DNA from: JBBDIX01 sp050486225
Lineage (GTDB): Bacteria; Actinomycetota; Nitriliruptoria; Nitriliruptorales; Nitriliruptoraceae
NCBI GenBank assembly: GCA_050486225.1
Contig: JBJHCV010000011.1
Location: forward strand, 1 to 64,000
Direction: 5' to 3'
Length of the DNA stretch: 64,000 nt
Made by a program: the position numbers and the translations under genes
The notes under the pieces: model-generated
The model's database searches: none
What the model was told of the DNA's origin: nothing
Seen by the model: only the letters and a program-made list of their open reading frames with translations
Shown: one piece after another, positions 16,885-25,054 of the stretch
How the letters are laid out: every line of letters starts with the position of its first letter
How positions within the stretch are numbered: position 1 is the first letter of the stretch

Positions 16885-17964
16885 TCAGCGTGCCGAACGG
16901 CGCGTGTCCTCGCGCGGGGGAGCCGTGGACCTGCGCACCACCAGCGTCGTCTCCAGACGCAGCTGTTCGACGTGGTCGAGGCGCTCCTCGTCCTCGGCTG
17001 TCGGGGCCGTCGGTCGTGCCTCGAGCAGGCGGAGCATCACCTGCGCCGCGGCCGTTCCCATCTCGTACTGCGGGACGCGCACCGTGGTGAGCGGCGGGTC
17101 GATGAGGTCGACCAGGGGCATGTCGTTGAACCCGACGAGCGACAGGTCGTCGGGGACCGTGATCCCGCGTTCCCTGCCGGCGCGCAGGACCCCCACCGCG
17201 AGCAGGTCGTTCGCGGCGAAGATGGCGGTGACGTCGGGATGCGCCTCGAGCAGTCGTACGGCCGCGCCGGTTCCGTCGTCGACGCGGAAGCGCTCCGCCT
17301 CGACGACGGCGTCGTCCGCAAGGCCGGCCTCTCGGACCGCACGCTGGAACTCGTCGCGGCGGGTCCGTCCCGTGGAGGTGCGGTCCGGGCCCGCCACGTG
17401 ACCGATGCGCTCGTGGCCCAGTGCCACGAGGTGGCCGATCACCCGGCGCACGCCGTCGGCGTCGTCCGGGACCACGAACGACCGTGTCGGATCACCGTCG
17501 TGGCGGTTGACCAGCACGACCGGGATGCCACCGGCCCGTTGCTGGCTCGACGCCGTGTCCAGTCGCGAGGTCGCCAGGAACAGGCCGTCGATCTGACGTG
17601 CGGCGAACCCCGACAGGCCGCGCTCCTGGCGTTCCGGGTCGTTGTCGGTGTTCGCGATCAGCAGCGTGTAGCCGTCGGCCTCGAGCACGTCGGCCAGTCC
17701 ACGCATGATCGGGGGGAAGAACGCGTTGTTGATGTCCGGGACGAAGATTCCGAGGGTGTGGGAACGCTGGGTGCGCAGCCCGCGAGCGATGACGTTCGGG
17801 CGGTAGCCGAGCGCCTCGGACGCCGCGACGATCCGTTCGACCGTCTCGGGACGCAGCATCGCCGAGGTTCGCGGGTTGAGGGCGCGAGAGACGGTCGACA
17901 CGTCGACGCCGGCGCGCCGCGCGACGTCTGCCATCGTGGGCTTGGTCAGAGGTGGTTCGCCCAT
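16885..17964 (-). CDS. LacI-family transcriptional repressor
   Basis: A 359-residue regulator with an N-terminal helix-turn-helix (residues 10-30, MADVARRAGVDVSTVSRAL) plus hinge, followed by a periplasmic-binding-protein-like sensor domain (about 65-345). ATG 17964 follows GGAG and avoids overlap with the preceding gene, unlike the longer in-frame start. LacI proteins usually sense sugars, but some respond to other metabolites. Its gene lies inside the operon of an aldo-keto reductase and an alpha/beta hydrolase, and just before the acyl-CoA dehydrogenase/MFS pair. Candidate operators are at 16800-16814 and 20296-20305. Confidence 0.92.
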   Translation of the reverse strand: MGEPPLTKPTMADVARRAGVDVSTVSRALNPRTSAMLRPETVERIVAASEALGYRPNVIARGLRTQRSHTLGIFVPDINNAFFPPIMRGLADVLEADGYTLLIANTDNDPERQERGLSGFAARQIDGLFLATSRLDTASSQQRAGGIPVVLVNRHDGDPTRSFVVPDDADGVRRVIGHLVALGHERIGHVAGPDRTSTGRTRRDEFQRAVREAGLADDAVVEAERFRVDDGTGAAVRLLEAHPDVTAIFAANDLLAVGVLRAGRERGITVPDDLSLVGFNDMPLVDLIDPPLTTVRVPQYEMGTAAAQVMLRLLEARPTAPTAEDEERLDHVEQLRLETTLVVRRSTAPPREDTRRSAR

Positions 17965-17992
17965 CGTGTCTCCACGCGCCGTGCGCGCCGTG

Positions 17993-19066
17993 TCAGGCGA
18001 CCACTCCACCCAGGTGGTGGGCCATCCAGTCTGCGGTCAGGTTGCGGAACCGGTGGGCACGATTCGCCGCGCCGTGGTTCCCGTCCTCGATCATCATCAG
18101 TTCGGTCTCGCCACTCGCCTCGGCCGCGAGGCGTTCTGCGTCGCGGTAGGAGATCAGCCGGTCCTGCTTCCCGAACACCACGAACAGCGGGCAGGTGATC
18201 CGCTCCGCGACACCCTCGAGGCTCAGCGAACGCGAGTGTTCGGCGGCCTCCTCCATCGACTCGGAGTGGCTGCGGACGCGGTACACCTCGCGAACCAGTT
18301 CGGGCAGCTCGTCCCAGGAACTGGACCAGTCGTACGGCCCCGCGAGCGACAGGCAGGCTCGGACCCGGCCCTCGAACGCGGCGGCGCGCGGGGCGTAGTA
18401 CCCGCCGAGGCTCACTCCCCAGAGTCCCACGCGGCCGGCGTCCACGTCGTCGCGCTGTTCGAGATGGTCGATGACGGCCGTGACGGCGACCTCGTAGTCG
18501 CCGCGGATCGGCAGGTCGTACTGCGACTCACCCTGCCCCGGCCCGTCCATCGAGAACGTCGCCAGTCCACGCGCGAGGAACAGGTCCTCGCGCACGCTCA
18601 TCTCCTCCTTGGTGGAGTCGAGTCCCCCGATCAACACGACCACGCCGGGCCGCTCGACGCCGGGTGGGCGGCGCAGGTAGGCGTGCAGGTGGGTGCCCTC
18701 GAACGGGATCCGGACGTGCTCGCCGGGCGGGCGCAGCAGGGGCATCGCATCCGTCCGGCAGCGAACGGCGCGCATGTGGGTCTCACGCATCTCGTCGGGT
18801 GCGTGGACGAACATGAACTGGCCGAAGTGGTGGCAGATCGACGCCGTGCTCAGGTGGGAACCTGCCGACAGCAGACGACCCTCCTCGATCGCGGTGCGGC
18901 CGAGCGACTCGTGCTGGTCGGCGCGTGCCGACCATGCGCTGCACCACTGGTCCCAGTGCTCGATCGACCCGGTGACCTCGCGGAAGTCGGTCAGCGGCAC
19001 GCCGTTGCCGACGAAGCGGGGCGCCCAGTTGGAGATCGCCATCTCTACGCGTGGGTCGCGGGTCAT
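17993..19066 (-). CDS. Alpha/beta hydrolase, 2,6-dihydroxypseudooxynicotine hydrolase-like (copy 3)
   Basis: A 357-residue member of the same family as the tandem pair at 2816 and 3931, with Ser219 (GVSLGG), Asp302 (FGKQDRLI) and His331 (DGNHGAAN) at the same residue numbers, and GLDSTKEEM and MDGPGQGESQYD conserved. ATG 19066 follows AAGGA; a 31-residue longer start lacks support. It is more distant from the pair than they are from each other. It stands between an aldo-keto reductase and a LacI regulator, so it is controlled separately from the other two. Confidence 0.88.
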   Translation of the reverse strand: MTRDPRVEMAISNWAPRFVGNGVPLTDFREVTGSIEHWDQWCSAWSARADQHESLGRTAIEEGRLLSAGSHLSTASICHHFGQFMFVHAPDEMRETHMRAVRCRTDAMPLLRPPGEHVRIPFEGTHLHAYLRRPPGVERPGVVVLIGGLDSTKEEMSVREDLFLARGLATFSMDGPGQGESQYDLPIRGDYEVAVTAVIDHLEQRDDVDAGRVGLWGVSLGGYYAPRAAAFEGRVRACLSLAGPYDWSSSWDELPELVREVYRVRSHSESMEEAAEHSRSLSLEGVAERITCPLFVVFGKQDRLISYRDAERLAAEASGETELMMIEDGNHGAANRAHRFRNLTADWMAHHLGGVVA

Positions 19067-19109
19067 CGTCGTGGGTCCTTCCGGGTCGGGAGCAGTGTGG
19101 GCAGGCGTG

Positions 19110-20090
19110 TCAGCGGTCCAGTCGGCGCATCGAACTCGCCGGGTAGCGGTCACCGGCAACCTCGAACTCGTCGGTGAGGCGGCGGAGTTCGTCGACCTCT
19201 TCGGGGGTCAGTCGAAGGTCGACGGCGGCGACGTTGGTGGCGAGGTGGGCGCGCTTCGTGGTGCCGGGAATCGGGATGACGTCGTCACCCTGGGCGAGCA
19301 GCCAGGCCAGGGCGACCTGGGACAGTTCGGCTCCGGTTCGTTGGGCGACCTGTTCCGCGGCGGCCAGCAGACGCAGGTTCTGCTGGAGGTTCTCCGGTGC
19401 GAACCGCGGGTGGTTGCGTCGCGAGTCGTCCTCGGCGAGTGTCTCGGTGTCACGGATCGCGCCGGTGAGGAAGCCGCGGCCCAGCGGCCCGTAGGCGACG
19501 AGGGAGATGCCCAGGTCGCGCATCGTCGGCAGTACCTCGTCCTCGATCTCGCGGGTCCACAGCGAGTACTCGCTCTGCACCGCGGACAGGGGGTGGACCG
19601 CGTGTGCGCGCCGGATCGAGTCGGCGGACGCCTCGGAGATGCCGATGTGGCGGACCTTGCCCGCGTGCACGAGTTCCGCCATCGCACCGACCGACTCCTC
19701 GACCGGGACCTTCGGGTCGACCCGGTGGAGGTAGTACAGGTCGATGACGTCGGTGCCGAGTCGTTCGAGTGAGCCATCACACGAACGCGCGGCGTGCTCG
19801 GGGGATCCGTCGACGGACCGCGAGCCGTCCGGGTGACGGATCTGTCCGAACTTCGACGCGATCACCACGTCGTCGCGGAACGGACGGAGCCACTCGCCCA
19901 CGAGTCGTTCGTTCGTGAACGGTCCGTAGGCGTCCGCCGTGTCGAACAGGGTGATGCCGGCCTCGACCGCGGCGAGCACGGTGGCCCGTGCCTCGTCGAG
20001 ATCCGTGGTCGAGTAGTTCGTGATCGGTGTGCAGCCGTAGCCGAGCGCGGACGCCTCGAGGCCCTGGCTGCCGATCCTGCGCGTCTGCAT
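19110..20090 (-). CDS. Aldo-keto reductase
   Basis: A 326-residue (alpha/beta)8 oxidoreductase. The catalytic tetrad is visible: Asp and Tyr in LFDTADAYGPF, Lys in VIASKFG, and His in YYLHRVDP. The C-terminal part has the NADP-binding pattern IPGTTKRAHLATN. It belongs to the AKR group that reduces aldehydes and ketones or oxidises sugar-type alcohols with NADP(H). ATG 20090 follows GGGAGC. It heads the minus-strand operon, 43 bases before the hydrolase gene, and is preceded by a promoter with a palindrome. Confidence 0.9.
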   Translation of the reverse strand: MQTRRIGSQGLEASALGYGCTPITNYSTTDLDEARATVLAAVEAGITLFDTADAYGPFTNERLVGEWLRPFRDDVVIASKFGQIRHPDGSRSVDGSPEHAARSCDGSLERLGTDVIDLYYLHRVDPKVPVEESVGAMAELVHAGKVRHIGISEASADSIRRAHAVHPLSAVQSEYSLWTREIEDEVLPTMRDLGISLVAYGPLGRGFLTGAIRDTETLAEDDSRRNHPRFAPENLQQNLRLLAAAEQVAQRTGAELSQVALAWLLAQGDDVIPIPGTTKRAHLATNVAAVDLRLTPEEVDELRRLTDEFEVAGDRYPASSMRRLDR

Positions 20091-20288
20091 CGTCGCTCCC
20101 TGGTCCCACGTGGACCCACCGACGGTCGCTCGTCCGCCGCCGTACGGCCGCCTCCCGGGCGACCGCTGCGGACCCTGCCACGGCGCAGCGGTGGTCGTCT
20201 CCCACGGGACGACGGAGGTGCATCGTGCGCGATGCGGTTCGACGCCGCGGCTGGCTGCACGAACGTCGTGCGTCGCCCACCGCTGCGG

Positions 20289-20305
20289 AGCCTAACAATC
20301 GATTG
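20289..20305 (-). promoter_or_regulatory. Aldo-keto reductase promoter with palindromic operator
   Basis: On the minus strand the -10 box TAGGCT (20294-20289) directly follows a perfect palindrome, CAATCGATTG (20305-20296). The palindrome would occupy the spacer between -35 and -10 and has the central CG typical of LacI-family operators, so autoregulation by the LacI protein in this operon is likely. The rest of the 323-base divergent gap (20091-20413) holds the long 5' leader of this operon and the opposing promoter; no gene was recognised in it. Confidence 0.5.
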
Positions 20306-20365
20306 ATCCTCGGCGCACGGGAACTCCCGGGGCCACTCGTCTGGCGCGATCGGCAGGCGGGCGCC

Positions 20366-20371
20366 TAACGT
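20366..20371 (+). promoter_or_regulatory. Candidate -10 box of the molybdenum hydroxylase gene
   Basis: TAACGT, a TAnnnT-type -10 box, lies 42 bases upstream of the GTG start at 20414. The leader contains the ribosome site GGGAGG. No clear -35 box is present. Confidence 0.35.
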
Positions 20372-20413
20372 GCACTGGCAGGTGTTCGTCGTCCCCGTTC
20401 GGGAGGTTGCGCA

Positions 20414-23113
20414 GTGTCCACGGCCCACGACTCGCCGGAGCCCGTGACGCTCACCGTCAACGGTGCCGAGGTCACGCTCGACCCAGCGGACGAGACGTCG
20501 CTGCTCCACGCGATGCGGGCCCAGCTCGGACTCGTGGGTGCGCGACCGGGCTGCGCGCTCGGCGAGTGCGGCGCGTGCACGGTGCTCGTCGACGACGAAC
20601 CGGTCAAGTCGTGCCAGGTGCCGGCCGTCGAGGCCGCCGGTCGGTCGGTCACCACCCCGGAGGGCCTCGGGACCCCCGACGCGCCGCATCCACTCCAGCA
20701 GGCCTTCATCGACCTGCAGGCCGCGCAGTGCGGCTACTGCATCAACGGCATCGTGATGCGGCTCGCGGCGATCGAACGGTCGGGTGACCCGGTGCCCGGT
20801 CGTGACGAACTCGCCGAGGTCCTCGAGGGACAGCTGTGCCGCTGTGGGACCCACACGCGCATCCTCGAGGCGGCCCACGCCGGCCTGTCGGCGTGCCGTG
20901 GTGAGGCGTCGTCGGGCCTCGGCGTGCTGACGACCTCCACACTGCCGTGTTCCGCCGACGGCACGCCGGACGACTCGGAGGGGATCCCGAAGGCCCTGCA
21001 GGACGCGCCACACCTCGAACAGTGGATGGGGTTGTCGGACGACGGGCGCATCGAGGTCTTCAGCGGCCGGGCCGAACTGGGGCAGGGTGCACTGTCGGCG
21101 CTGCGTCGGGTCGTCGCCGCAGTCGTCGGCGTCGAGGTGGACCACGTGGTCGCCCGGGAGCCGTCGACCACGGCGTCGCCCGACGAAGGGTTCACCGCGG
21201 GGAGCCGGACGGTCATCCAGAGTGGTCAGGCGCTCGCCATCGTCGCGCGGTCGTTCGCTGACGCGCTCGTCGACCGGGCCGCGGACAAGTTGGGCGCCGA
21301 TCCGGACGACCTGCGCATCGACCCCGACGGGGTCGTGCGTGACGCCGACGGCGGCGAACTCACCCTCGCGGACCTCGCGGGCATGGGGCCGGTCACCGGA
21401 GCGGTCGACCTCGACGCGGTCCCGGACTGGACGATCGACGCGCTCGCCACCCAGACGCCCCGCGCGGACATCCCGCGCAAGGTGACCGGATCCGGTGCCT
21501 ACCTCCACGACCTCGTGTTCGACGGGATGCTGCACGCGCGCGCCGTGCTTCCGCCGACGTACGAGGCGTCGCTGGGCGACGTCGACCTGACCCGGGTCCG
21601 GGCCATGCACGGTGTGGTCGACGTCGTGCACGACGGACGCCTGCTCATCGTGGTGTGCGAGACCGAACCGCAGGCAATCCGTGCGGCCTCGGCGCTCGCG
21701 TCGCAGGTGCGCTGGGGGGACGAGGGGCTCGGCTTCCGCGGCACCGACGTGCTCGCGGCGATGCGTGAACTCGACGTGGTGCCCTTCGTCGCGCGTGAGG
21801 ACGACGGTGTCGACGCCGCGCTCGCATCGGGGACCCGGCACTCGGCGGGGTTCAGCAAGCCGTACCAGTCCCACGGGTCGATGGCTCCCTCGTGCGCCAT
21901 CGCGCGGGTGGACGACGACGCACTCACGGTCTGGTCCCACACGCAGGGCGTCTTCCCGCTGCGCCGGGAACTCGCGGCGATGTTCGACCTCGACACGGAC
22001 GACGTCACGGTCCACCACGCCGAGGGTCCCGGGTGCTACGGCCAGAACGGCGCGGACGACGTCGCGGCGTTCGCGACGGCGGCTGCTCGCCTCGTCCCGG
22101 GACGGCACGTCCGCATGATGCTGTCGAGTGCCGACGAGTTCGGGTGGGAGCCCTACGGGTCGGCGATGGCCTGTGACGTCGACGTGTCGGTGGACGACGA
22201 CGGGCGGATCCTCGCGTGGCGCAACCGCACGCTCACCGACGCACACATGGCCCGTCCCCGAGGCAACGGGGACCGGCTCGCCGTCGCGTGGCTGCGCGAG
22301 GACGCCGTCGAACGTTCCTGGGGCGGCGCGAGCGAGGGAGGGGCGCGCGACAGCATCCCCATCTACGACGTCCCGGCGGTCGAGGCCATCGCGGACCACG
22401 TGCGTGGTCCGCTGCGCACCGGGTCGCTGCGGTCGCTCGGCTCGTTCTTCCAGGTGTTCGCGATCGAGTCGATGATGGACGAACTCGCGGAACGCGCCGG
22501 GCTCGACCCGGTGGAGTTCCGGCGGCGCAACCTCGCCGACGACCGTGCTCGCGAGGTCCTCGAGGCGGCGGCCGAGGCCGCCGGGTGGGAGCCGCACGTC
22601 GGTCCGAGCGGTGTGGGGCGCGGCGTGGCGCTGGCGCGCTACCACGCGGTCAACGGGTACGCGGCGCTGGTCGCCGACGTCGACGTCGACATCGATGCGG
22701 ACCGGCTCGCGGTCCGGCGCGTGGTGGTCGCCGTGGACGTGGGCACCATCGTGGATCCCGACGGCCTGCGCAACCAGGTCGAGGGCGGAATCCTGCAGGG
22801 CATCAGTCGCACCCTGCACGAACGCCTCGCCGTCGATGGGCGCGGCGTGCAGAGCCGGGACTGGTCGACCTACCCGGTCCTGCGCTTCCCGGACGTGCCC
22901 GACCTGCAGGTCCTGCTGCTCGACCGTCCGGGCGCGAGCCCGCTCGGTGCCGGGGAGATCACGACCCCGCCGACACCTGCTGCCGTCGTCAACGCCATCG
23001 ACGACGCCATCGGTGTGCGCATGCGCCACCTGCCGGTGGACGCCGACGCGATCCGTGCACGCGTGCTCGACATGGACGAGGCGGAGCTCGACCGCGTCCG
23101 CATCGGGGAGTAG
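20414..23113 (+). CDS. Single-chain molybdenum hydroxylase ([2Fe-2S] domain fused to molybdopterin domain)
   Basis: An 899-residue member of the xanthine oxidase family. Residues 1-160 form the iron-sulfur subunit with two clusters: Cys47, 52, 55, 67 and Cys106, 109, 142, 144. Residues from about 190 to the end form the molybdopterin-binding part, arranged as in isoquinoline 1-oxidoreductase-type large subunits. The catalytic glutamate is about Glu848 in GAGEITTPP. Such enzymes insert water-derived oxygen next to nitrogen in heteroaromatic rings or oxidise aldehydes. Normally the two parts are separate genes; here they are fused, and no FAD subunit or XdhC-type maturation gene is present. The electron acceptor is therefore unknown. 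No Tat signal is visible, so it is probably cytoplasmic. Confidence 0.88.
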   Translation: MSTAHDSPEPVTLTVNGAEVTLDPADETSLLHAMRAQLGLVGARPGCALGECGACTVLVDDEPVKSCQVPAVEAAGRSVTTPEGLGTPDAPHPLQQAFIDLQAAQCGYCINGIVMRLAAIERSGDPVPGRDELAEVLEGQLCRCGTHTRILEAAHAGLSACRGEASSGLGVLTTSTLPCSADGTPDDSEGIPKALQDAPHLEQWMGLSDDGRIEVFSGRAELGQGALSALRRVVAAVVGVEVDHVVAREPSTTASPDEGFTAGSRTVIQSGQALAIVARSFADALVDRAADKLGADPDDLRIDPDGVVRDADGGELTLADLAGMGPVTGAVDLDAVPDWTIDALATQTPRADIPRKVTGSGAYLHDLVFDGMLHARAVLPPTYEASLGDVDLTRVRAMHGVVDVVHDGRLLIVVCETEPQAIRAASALASQVRWGDEGLGFRGTDVLAAMRELDVVPFVAREDDGVDAALASGTRHSAGFSKPYQSHGSMAPSCAIARVDDDALTVWSHTQGVFPLRRELAAMFDLDTDDVTVHHAEGPGCYGQNGADDVAAFATAAARLVPGRHVRMMLSSADEFGWEPYGSAMACDVDVSVDDDGRILAWRNRTLTDAHMARPRGNGDRLAVAWLREDAVERSWGGASEGGARDSIPIYDVPAVEAIADHVRGPLRTGSLRSLGSFFQVFAIESMMDELAERAGLDPVEFRRRNLADDRAREVLEAAAEAAGWEPHVGPSGVGRGVALARYHAVNGYAALVADVDVDIDADRLAVRRVVVAVDVGTIVDPDGLRNQVEGGILQGISRTLHERLAVDGRGVQSRDWSTYPVLRFPDVPDLQVLLLDRPGASPLGAGEITTPPTPAAVVNAIDDAIGVRMRHLPVDADAIRARVLDMDEAELDRVRIGE

Positions 23114-23887
23114 ATGCTGACGGGCGACCCCCAGCAGCTCGTGACGGAGCTGTTGATCATCCTCGTGGCCATCTCGGTCGGTTCGTTCGTCAAGGGCGCC
23201 ACCGGCAGCGGCCTGCCACTGATCGTCATCCCGGTGATGTCGGTGTTCCTCGGGATCGAACGTTCGGTGGTGATCATGGCCATCCCGGGGATCGTGACGA
23301 ACGGATGGCTCATCTGGGCGTTCCGTAGCCACCTGCGAGCAACGCGCGACCTGCCGGTGCTCGTCGGTGTCGGGATCGCCGGCGCGATCGTGGGGACCAT
23401 CGCACTCGACGTGCTCGATCCGGCGATCCTCGCGCTGGCGATGGCCGTGTCCATCTGGACCTACATCGCGATCGTGCTCAACGGGTTCGAGACGGCGCTC
23501 AGCCCCGAGGTGACGCGGGTCGCCTCACCGGTCATCGGGCTGGGCAGTGGCCTGCTCTACGGGGCGACCGGGATCGCCGGGCCGGTGATCACGACCTACC
23601 TGCACAGCATGCGACTGTCGCGGCCGGTGTTCATCCTGTCGCTGTCGATCCTGTTCCAGGTGTACTCGATCTCCCAGGCGATCACCCTGGCCCGGCTCGG
23701 GCTCTACACGCCGGCGCGCGTGTTCGAGAGCTTCGTCGCGCTGGTGCCGATGATGGTGATCATCCCGCTCGCGTCACGCATGGCCTCGCGCCTGAGCCAG
23801 CGGGCGTTCGAACGCATGATCCTGGTGCTGCTGGGTGCCACGTCGCTGAAGCTGGCATGGGACGGGGTCACCGGCCTGCTCGGGTGA
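23114..23887 (+). CDS. TauE/SafE (TSUP) family membrane transporter
   Basis: A 257-residue protein with about eight membrane helices. It carries the glycine-rich repeat typical of the family, once near the N-terminus (GSFVKGATGSGLPLIVIP) and once in the second half (GSGLLYGATGIAGPVI). The family exports or imports sulfite, sulfoacetate, sulfonates and other small anions. ATG 23114 begins immediately after the stop codon of the molybdenum hydroxylase, with GGGGAG inside that gene's end, so the two are co-translated. It may move a substrate or product of the hydroxylase. Confidence 0.88.
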   Translation: MLTGDPQQLVTELLIILVAISVGSFVKGATGSGLPLIVIPVMSVFLGIERSVVIMAIPGIVTNGWLIWAFRSHLRATRDLPVLVGVGIAGAIVGTIALDVLDPAILALAMAVSIWTYIAIVLNGFETALSPEVTRVASPVIGLGSGLLYGATGIAGPVITTYLHSMRLSRPVFILSLSILFQVYSISQAITLARLGLYTPARVFESFVALVPMMVIIPLASRMASRLSQRAFERMILVLLGATSLKLAWDGVTGLLG

Positions 23888-23929
23888 GCCGTCCGATGAC
23901 CCCGCGCCGTTCGCGACGTGCAGGCCGTG

Positions 23930-24937
23930 TCAGCGCTTCAGTCGCGACAGGATCCGTTCCACGTTGCCCGACAGGATCGCGGTCTCCTCGGCCTCGGTGA
24001 GACCCGGCGTGGCGCGCACCGTGGTGACCGGGTCGTCGTCGCCCATCGCGAACGGGTGGTCGCTTCCCAGCACCACCTGGTCGATGCCCATCAGGTCGAT
24101 GAGGAACCGAAGGGCCTCGGGACTGTGGGTGACCGTGTCGTAGTACAGGGTCCGCGCCCACTCGCTCGGGCTGCGCGTGAGCTTCACGTTGGCCATGCCA
24201 CCCGGCTTCTCGCGGAAGCCTCGGTCCCACCGGCCGATCTGGTAGGGCAGGAACCCGCCGCCGTGGACCATGCAGAACTGCAGGTCCGGGTGGCGTTCGA
24301 ACACTCCCGACATGATCAGGTGGGCGACCGTGATGGTCGACTCCGCCGGGTTGCCGACGAGGTTGTTGAGGAAGTAGCGGGTCACGTTGCGGCCGGCCAG
24401 GGAGCGCATCGGGTGCAGCAGCACCAGACAGCCGAGCTCCTCGGCGGTGGACCAGAACGGATCGAGTTCGAACTGGTCCATCTCGTCGCCTGCGATGGTG
24501 GTGCCGATCTCACACCCGACCATCCCGAGCTCCTCGACGGCGTGGCGCAGCTCGGCCGCGGCCTGTTCCGGGTGGGCCATCGGGACGTTGGCGAGGGTGA
24601 GGAACCGGTCGGGGTGTTCCGCGGCGACCTCTGCGAGCGTCTCGTTGAACCAGCGGGAGTAGGCACCCGCCGTGGAGGCGGGCAGTTCGTAGGCCGTGAC
24701 CTCGATGTAGGGGGACAGGAGCTGGACGTCGACGCCCGACGCGTCCATGGCGGCCAGGCGCTGCTCGACGTCGACCAGGGGCGGGATGATGTCCCCGGCG
24801 GCCTCGCCGCCGACCACCAGGTGCTCCATGCCCTTCTCGTTGCGGCCGAGTTCGACCCCGTGGACGGTGCCCTCACGGCGCAGCCGGTCCATCGCGGGCG
24901 GTGGGACGATGTGTGCGTGTACGTCGTAACTGGTCAC
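23930..24937 (-). CDS. Amidohydrolase, aminocarboxymuconate-semialdehyde decarboxylase-like (1)
   Basis: A 335-residue TIM-barrel metal enzyme of the amidohydrolase_2 family. The metal motif HxH is DVHAHIVPPP at the N-terminus; a later histidine lies in MVHGGGFLP, and the metal aspartate in LGSDHPFAMG. The family comprises nonoxidative decarboxylases such as ACMSD and 4-oxalomesaconate-type hydratases used in aromatic and tryptophan-type catabolism. A paralogue is at 43396. The gene is monocistronic and has its own promoter at 24994-24999. Confidence 0.87.
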   Translation of the reverse strand: MTSYDVHAHIVPPPAMDRLRREGTVHGVELGRNEKGMEHLVVGGEAAGDIIPPLVDVEQRLAAMDASGVDVQLLSPYIEVTAYELPASTAGAYSRWFNETLAEVAAEHPDRFLTLANVPMAHPEQAAAELRHAVEELGMVGCEIGTTIAGDEMDQFELDPFWSTAEELGCLVLLHPMRSLAGRNVTRYFLNNLVGNPAESTITVAHLIMSGVFERHPDLQFCMVHGGGFLPYQIGRWDRGFREKPGGMANVKLTRSPSEWARTLYYDTVTHSPEALRFLIDLMGIDQVVLGSDHPFAMGDDDPVTTVRATPGLTEAEETAILSGNVERILSRLKR

Positions 24938-24993
24938 GGCAGGTCCTTGAGGTCGTGGACGGAGTGCTGCACGAGGCGGTGCGGATGCCGCGA

Positions 24994-24999
24994 ATCCTA
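24994..24999 (-). promoter_or_regulatory. Candidate -10 box of the amidohydrolase at 23930-24937
   Basis: TAGGAT read on the minus strand, 57 bases upstream of the start codon, in a 117-base gap. It belongs to the same TAnnnT class as other -10 boxes in the window. Confidence 0.4.
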
Positions 25000-25030
25000 G
25001 TCGTGCACCCCCACCACGGGGCGGTTCGCC

Positions 25031-25048
25031 GACCCGCCTCTGCGGGTC
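25031..25048 (-). terminator. Short hairpin terminator after the YtcJ-like amidohydrolase
   Basis: A perfect seven-base stem, GACCCGC / GCGGGTC, with a four-base loop, seven bases beyond the stop codon of the minus-strand gene ending at 25055. There is no T-run, as is common in GC-rich actinobacteria. Confidence 0.55.
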
Positions 25049-25054
25049 TGTGAC

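Noticed and set aside
19862..23332. A 1156-codon open frame on the minus strand opposite the molybdenum hydroxylase
   Set aside because: It has no domain signature and arises from the third-position GC bias of the plus-strand gene, whose iron-sulfur and molybdenum motifs are complete.
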